The translations under genes were made by a program, and so were the position numbers. The notes beneath the pieces are model-generated. The model had not been told where the DNA came from, made no database searches, and saw only the letters and a program-made list of their open reading frames with translations. From Aquariibacter albus (lineage in GTDB: Bacteria > Pseudomonadota > Gammaproteobacteria > Burkholderiales > Burkholderiaceae_C), in NCBI RefSeq assembly GCF_014145335.1, contig NZ_JACIVI010000001.1, forward strand, positions 310,001 through 374,000: 64,000 bases of DNA. Reading direction: 5' to 3'. This document shows, in pieces, positions 62,567 through 64,000 of the stretch. The number at the start of each line of letters is the position of its first letter. Positions within the stretch are counted from its first letter, which is position 1.

Positions 62567-62691
62567 GGGCCGCAGGCCAGCGCTTCCGCGGGGTGTCTGG
62601 CCTCGAAGCGGCCGGGGCCGGGCGGGCTGGTCACAATGCCGCCTGCCGGCCCCGGGGCCGGACTGTTTTCCCCGACCCCCAACGCCCTGCC

Positions 62692-63150
62692 ATGTCCGGT
62701 TCCGCCCGCGCCAAGTCCAAGACCCTGACCGCCTGGATCGCCTTCCTCGGCGGGGGCCTCGGCCTGCATCGCTTCTACCTGCATGGGCTGCATGACCTGC
62801 TCGGCTGGCTGCACTGGCCGCCGGCCCTGCTCGGCGCCTGGGGCCTGTGGCGCATGGACCACTATGGCCAGGACGATCGCCTGGCCTGGCTGCTGATTCC
62901 CCTCTTCGGCCTGGCCCTGGTGGCCGGCGCGGCGGCTGCGCTGCATGCCGGCCTGATGCCCGATGCGCGCTGGGATGAACGCCACCGCCCGGCCGGTCCG
63001 CCCGGCCACAGCGGCTGGCCGGCGGTCTTCGCCGTGATCGGCGCGCTGATGCTGGGCGCGACCGTGCTGATGGCGACCATCGCCTTCTCGGCCCAGCGCT
63101 TCTTCGAATACCAGATCGAGCCGGCGCCCCAGGGCCAGGCCTCGCCCTGA
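62692..63150 (+). CDS. TM2-domain membrane protein
   Basis: A 152-residue protein beginning MSGSARAKSKTLTAWIAFLG. The first part has the TM2 motif FLGGGLGLHRFYLHG, two helices linked by a short turn, then DRLAWLLIPLFGLALVAGAA and a third hydrophobic stretch (VFAVIGALMLGATVLMATIA). The function of bacterial TM2 proteins is largely unknown. The ATG at 62692 gives a normal N-terminus; the upstream frame is non-coding. Confidence 0.82.
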   Translation: MSGSARAKSKTLTAWIAFLGGGLGLHRFYLHGLHDLLGWLHWPPALLGAWGLWRMDHYGQDDRLAWLLIPLFGLALVAGAAAALHAGLMPDARWDERHRPAGPPGHSGWPAVFAVIGALMLGATVLMATIAFSAQRFFEYQIEPAPQGQASP

Positions 63151-63168
63151 GCCGGCCGGGGCGAGGCC

Positions 63169-64000
63169 TCAGCCCGCGGCAGGGCCCGGCGCGAAGGCGC
63201 CGGCATGCTGCTCGCGCAAGGGCTTCTTCTGCACCTTGCCCATGGCATTGCGCGGCAGGGCCTCGGTCCAGACGATGGCCTTCGGGCACTTGAACGCGGC
63301 CAGCTTCTGTCGCAGCGCGGCCAGCAGGGCGGCAGCATCGGGCGGCGGGCTCGTGGAAGCCACCAGCACCGCCAGCACGCCCTCGCCGAAGTCCGGATGC
63401 GGCACGCCGATCACCGCCGATTCGGCCACGCCGGGCAGGCTGTCGAGCGCCTGCTCGATCTCGGCCGGGTAGACGTTGAGGCCGCCGCTGAGGATCAGGT
63501 CGCTGCTGCGCCCGTCCAGGGTCAGCACGCCTTCGGCGTCCAGGCGGCCGAGGTCGCCGGTGCGGAACCAGCGCCGGCCGGCCGCGTCGGCCACGAAGGC
63601 CTCGGCCGTCTTGGCCGGCTGGCGCCAGTAGCCGTCGAAGAGGCTGGGGCCGGCGACCTGCACGGCGCCGGTCTCGCCCGCGGGCAGCGGCCGGTCCTCG
63701 GCATCGACCACCCGCAGGCCCACGCCCGGCAGGGCCGGGCCGACGGTGGCCGGGCGCCGCAGGCCGTGCAGGGGGTTGGAGGCAATCATGCCGGCCTCGC
63801 TCATGCCGTAGCGCTCCAGGATGCGGTGGCCGGTGCGGGCTTCCCAGGCGGCGAAGGTCTCGGCCGACAGCGGTGCCGAGCCGCTCACGCACAGCCGCAG
63901 GCTGGCGCAGGCGGCGTGGTCCAGGCTGGGCTCGCGCAGCAGGCGGGTGTACATCGTCGGCACGCCCATGAAGAGGGTGGCGCCGGGCAGCTGCGCCCGC
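63169..64000 (-). CDS. Malonyl-CoA synthetase-like AMP-binding enzyme, 3' part
   Basis: The last 277 codons of an ANL-family acyl-CoA synthetase; the 5' part lies beyond the window end. ATLFMGVPTMYTRLLRE, LCVSGSAPLSAETFAAWEAR, the acyl-binding ILERYGMSEAGM, the hinge RTGDLGRLDAEGVLTLDGRS, GGLNVYPAEIEQALDSLPGV and the catalytic lysine in PRNAMGKVQKKPL are visible. The VPTMYTRLL and YGMSE motifs favour the malonyl-CoA synthetase (MatB) branch over long-chain synthetases. Confidence 0.85.
   Translation of the reverse strand, partial: RAQLPGATLFMGVPTMYTRLLREPSLDHAACASLRLCVSGSAPLSAETFAAWEARTGHRILERYGMSEAGMIASNPLHGLRRPATVGPALPGVGLRVVDAEDRPLPAGETGAVQVAGPSLFDGYWRQPAKTAEAFVADAAGRRWFRTGDLGRLDAEGVLTLDGRSSDLILSGGLNVYPAEIEQALDSLPGVAESAVIGVPHPDFGEGVLAVLVASTSPPPDAAALLAALRQKLAAFKCPKAIVWTEALPRNAMGKVQKKPLREQHAGAFAPGPAAG

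Larger units (their letters stand above)
62367..62691. other. Divergent intergenic region rpsP / TM2-protein gene
   Basis: 325 bases without a gene. On the minus side it holds the rpsP leader with a strong hairpin (62440-62461) and a perfect TATAAT (62561-62566). On the plus side, 62567-62691 is GC-rich and ends before the TM2 gene; I see no clear promoter motif there. Confidence 0.7.

Overview
The window is GC-rich DNA from a Gram-negative proteobacterium, most likely a motile betaproteobacterium of the order Burkholderiales. This rests on the flagellar rod/hook cluster with P- and L-ring genes, lipid-A flippase MsbA, a lipopolysaccharide (LPS) glycosyltransferase cluster, and the order rpsP-rimM-trmD-rplS followed by a NUDIX and a CbiB-like gene. 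The assignment is from gene content only. I saw no rRNA, tRNA, CRISPR array or transposase.

Layout. (1) 1-4.3 kb: the end of a copper-export locus (P-type ATPase C-terminus, two His-rich exported proteins, TolC-type lipoprotein, Tat-exported multicopper oxidase). (2) 4.3-6.5 kb: an A/T-richer island with one large exported protein of unknown function. (3) 6.5-18.7 kb: flgN-flgM-flgA on the minus strand and flgBCDEFGHIJKL on the plus strand, with a sigma-28-type promoter in front of flgM. (4) 18.7-24.5 kb: four signalling genes (degenerate EAL-HDOD, HPt, REC-PAS-GGDEF-EAL, GGDEF). (5) 24.5-36.2 kb: cell-surface glycan genes, two on plus and nine on minus ending upstream at msbA, including a perosamine-synthase-like aminotransferase coupled to a PglD/PerB-like acetyltransferase. 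(6) 36.4-45.3 kb: mostly housekeeping genes (TPR protein, 2OG dioxygenase, YbaK, plsY, RidA, thioredoxin-like protein, YciO, desaturase, RsmB-type methylase, argH). (7) 45.4-47.0 kb: a lipoprotein with Asp-box repeats. (8) 47.2-58.3 kb: an apparent operon atzF-atzG-atzE-atzH, BMP-type ABC transporter genes, two isochorismatase-fold cysteine hydrolases, and a GntR regulator. (9) 58.3-64.0 kb: CbiB-like, NUDIX, rplS-trmD-rimM-rpsP, a TM2-domain protein and the 3' part of a malonyl-CoA-synthetase-like gene.

The most interesting part is region 8. It carries a near-consensus sigma-54 promoter and a 20-bp imperfect palindrome just before atzF, and it encodes uptake plus a complete set of late enzymes for urea-oligomer nitrogen (biuret, carboxybiuret, dicarboxyurea, allophanate). 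No cyanuric acid hydrolase is present. It therefore looks like a nitrogen-scavenging module whose entry substrate is not cyanuric acid, with one hydrolase whose substrate is open.
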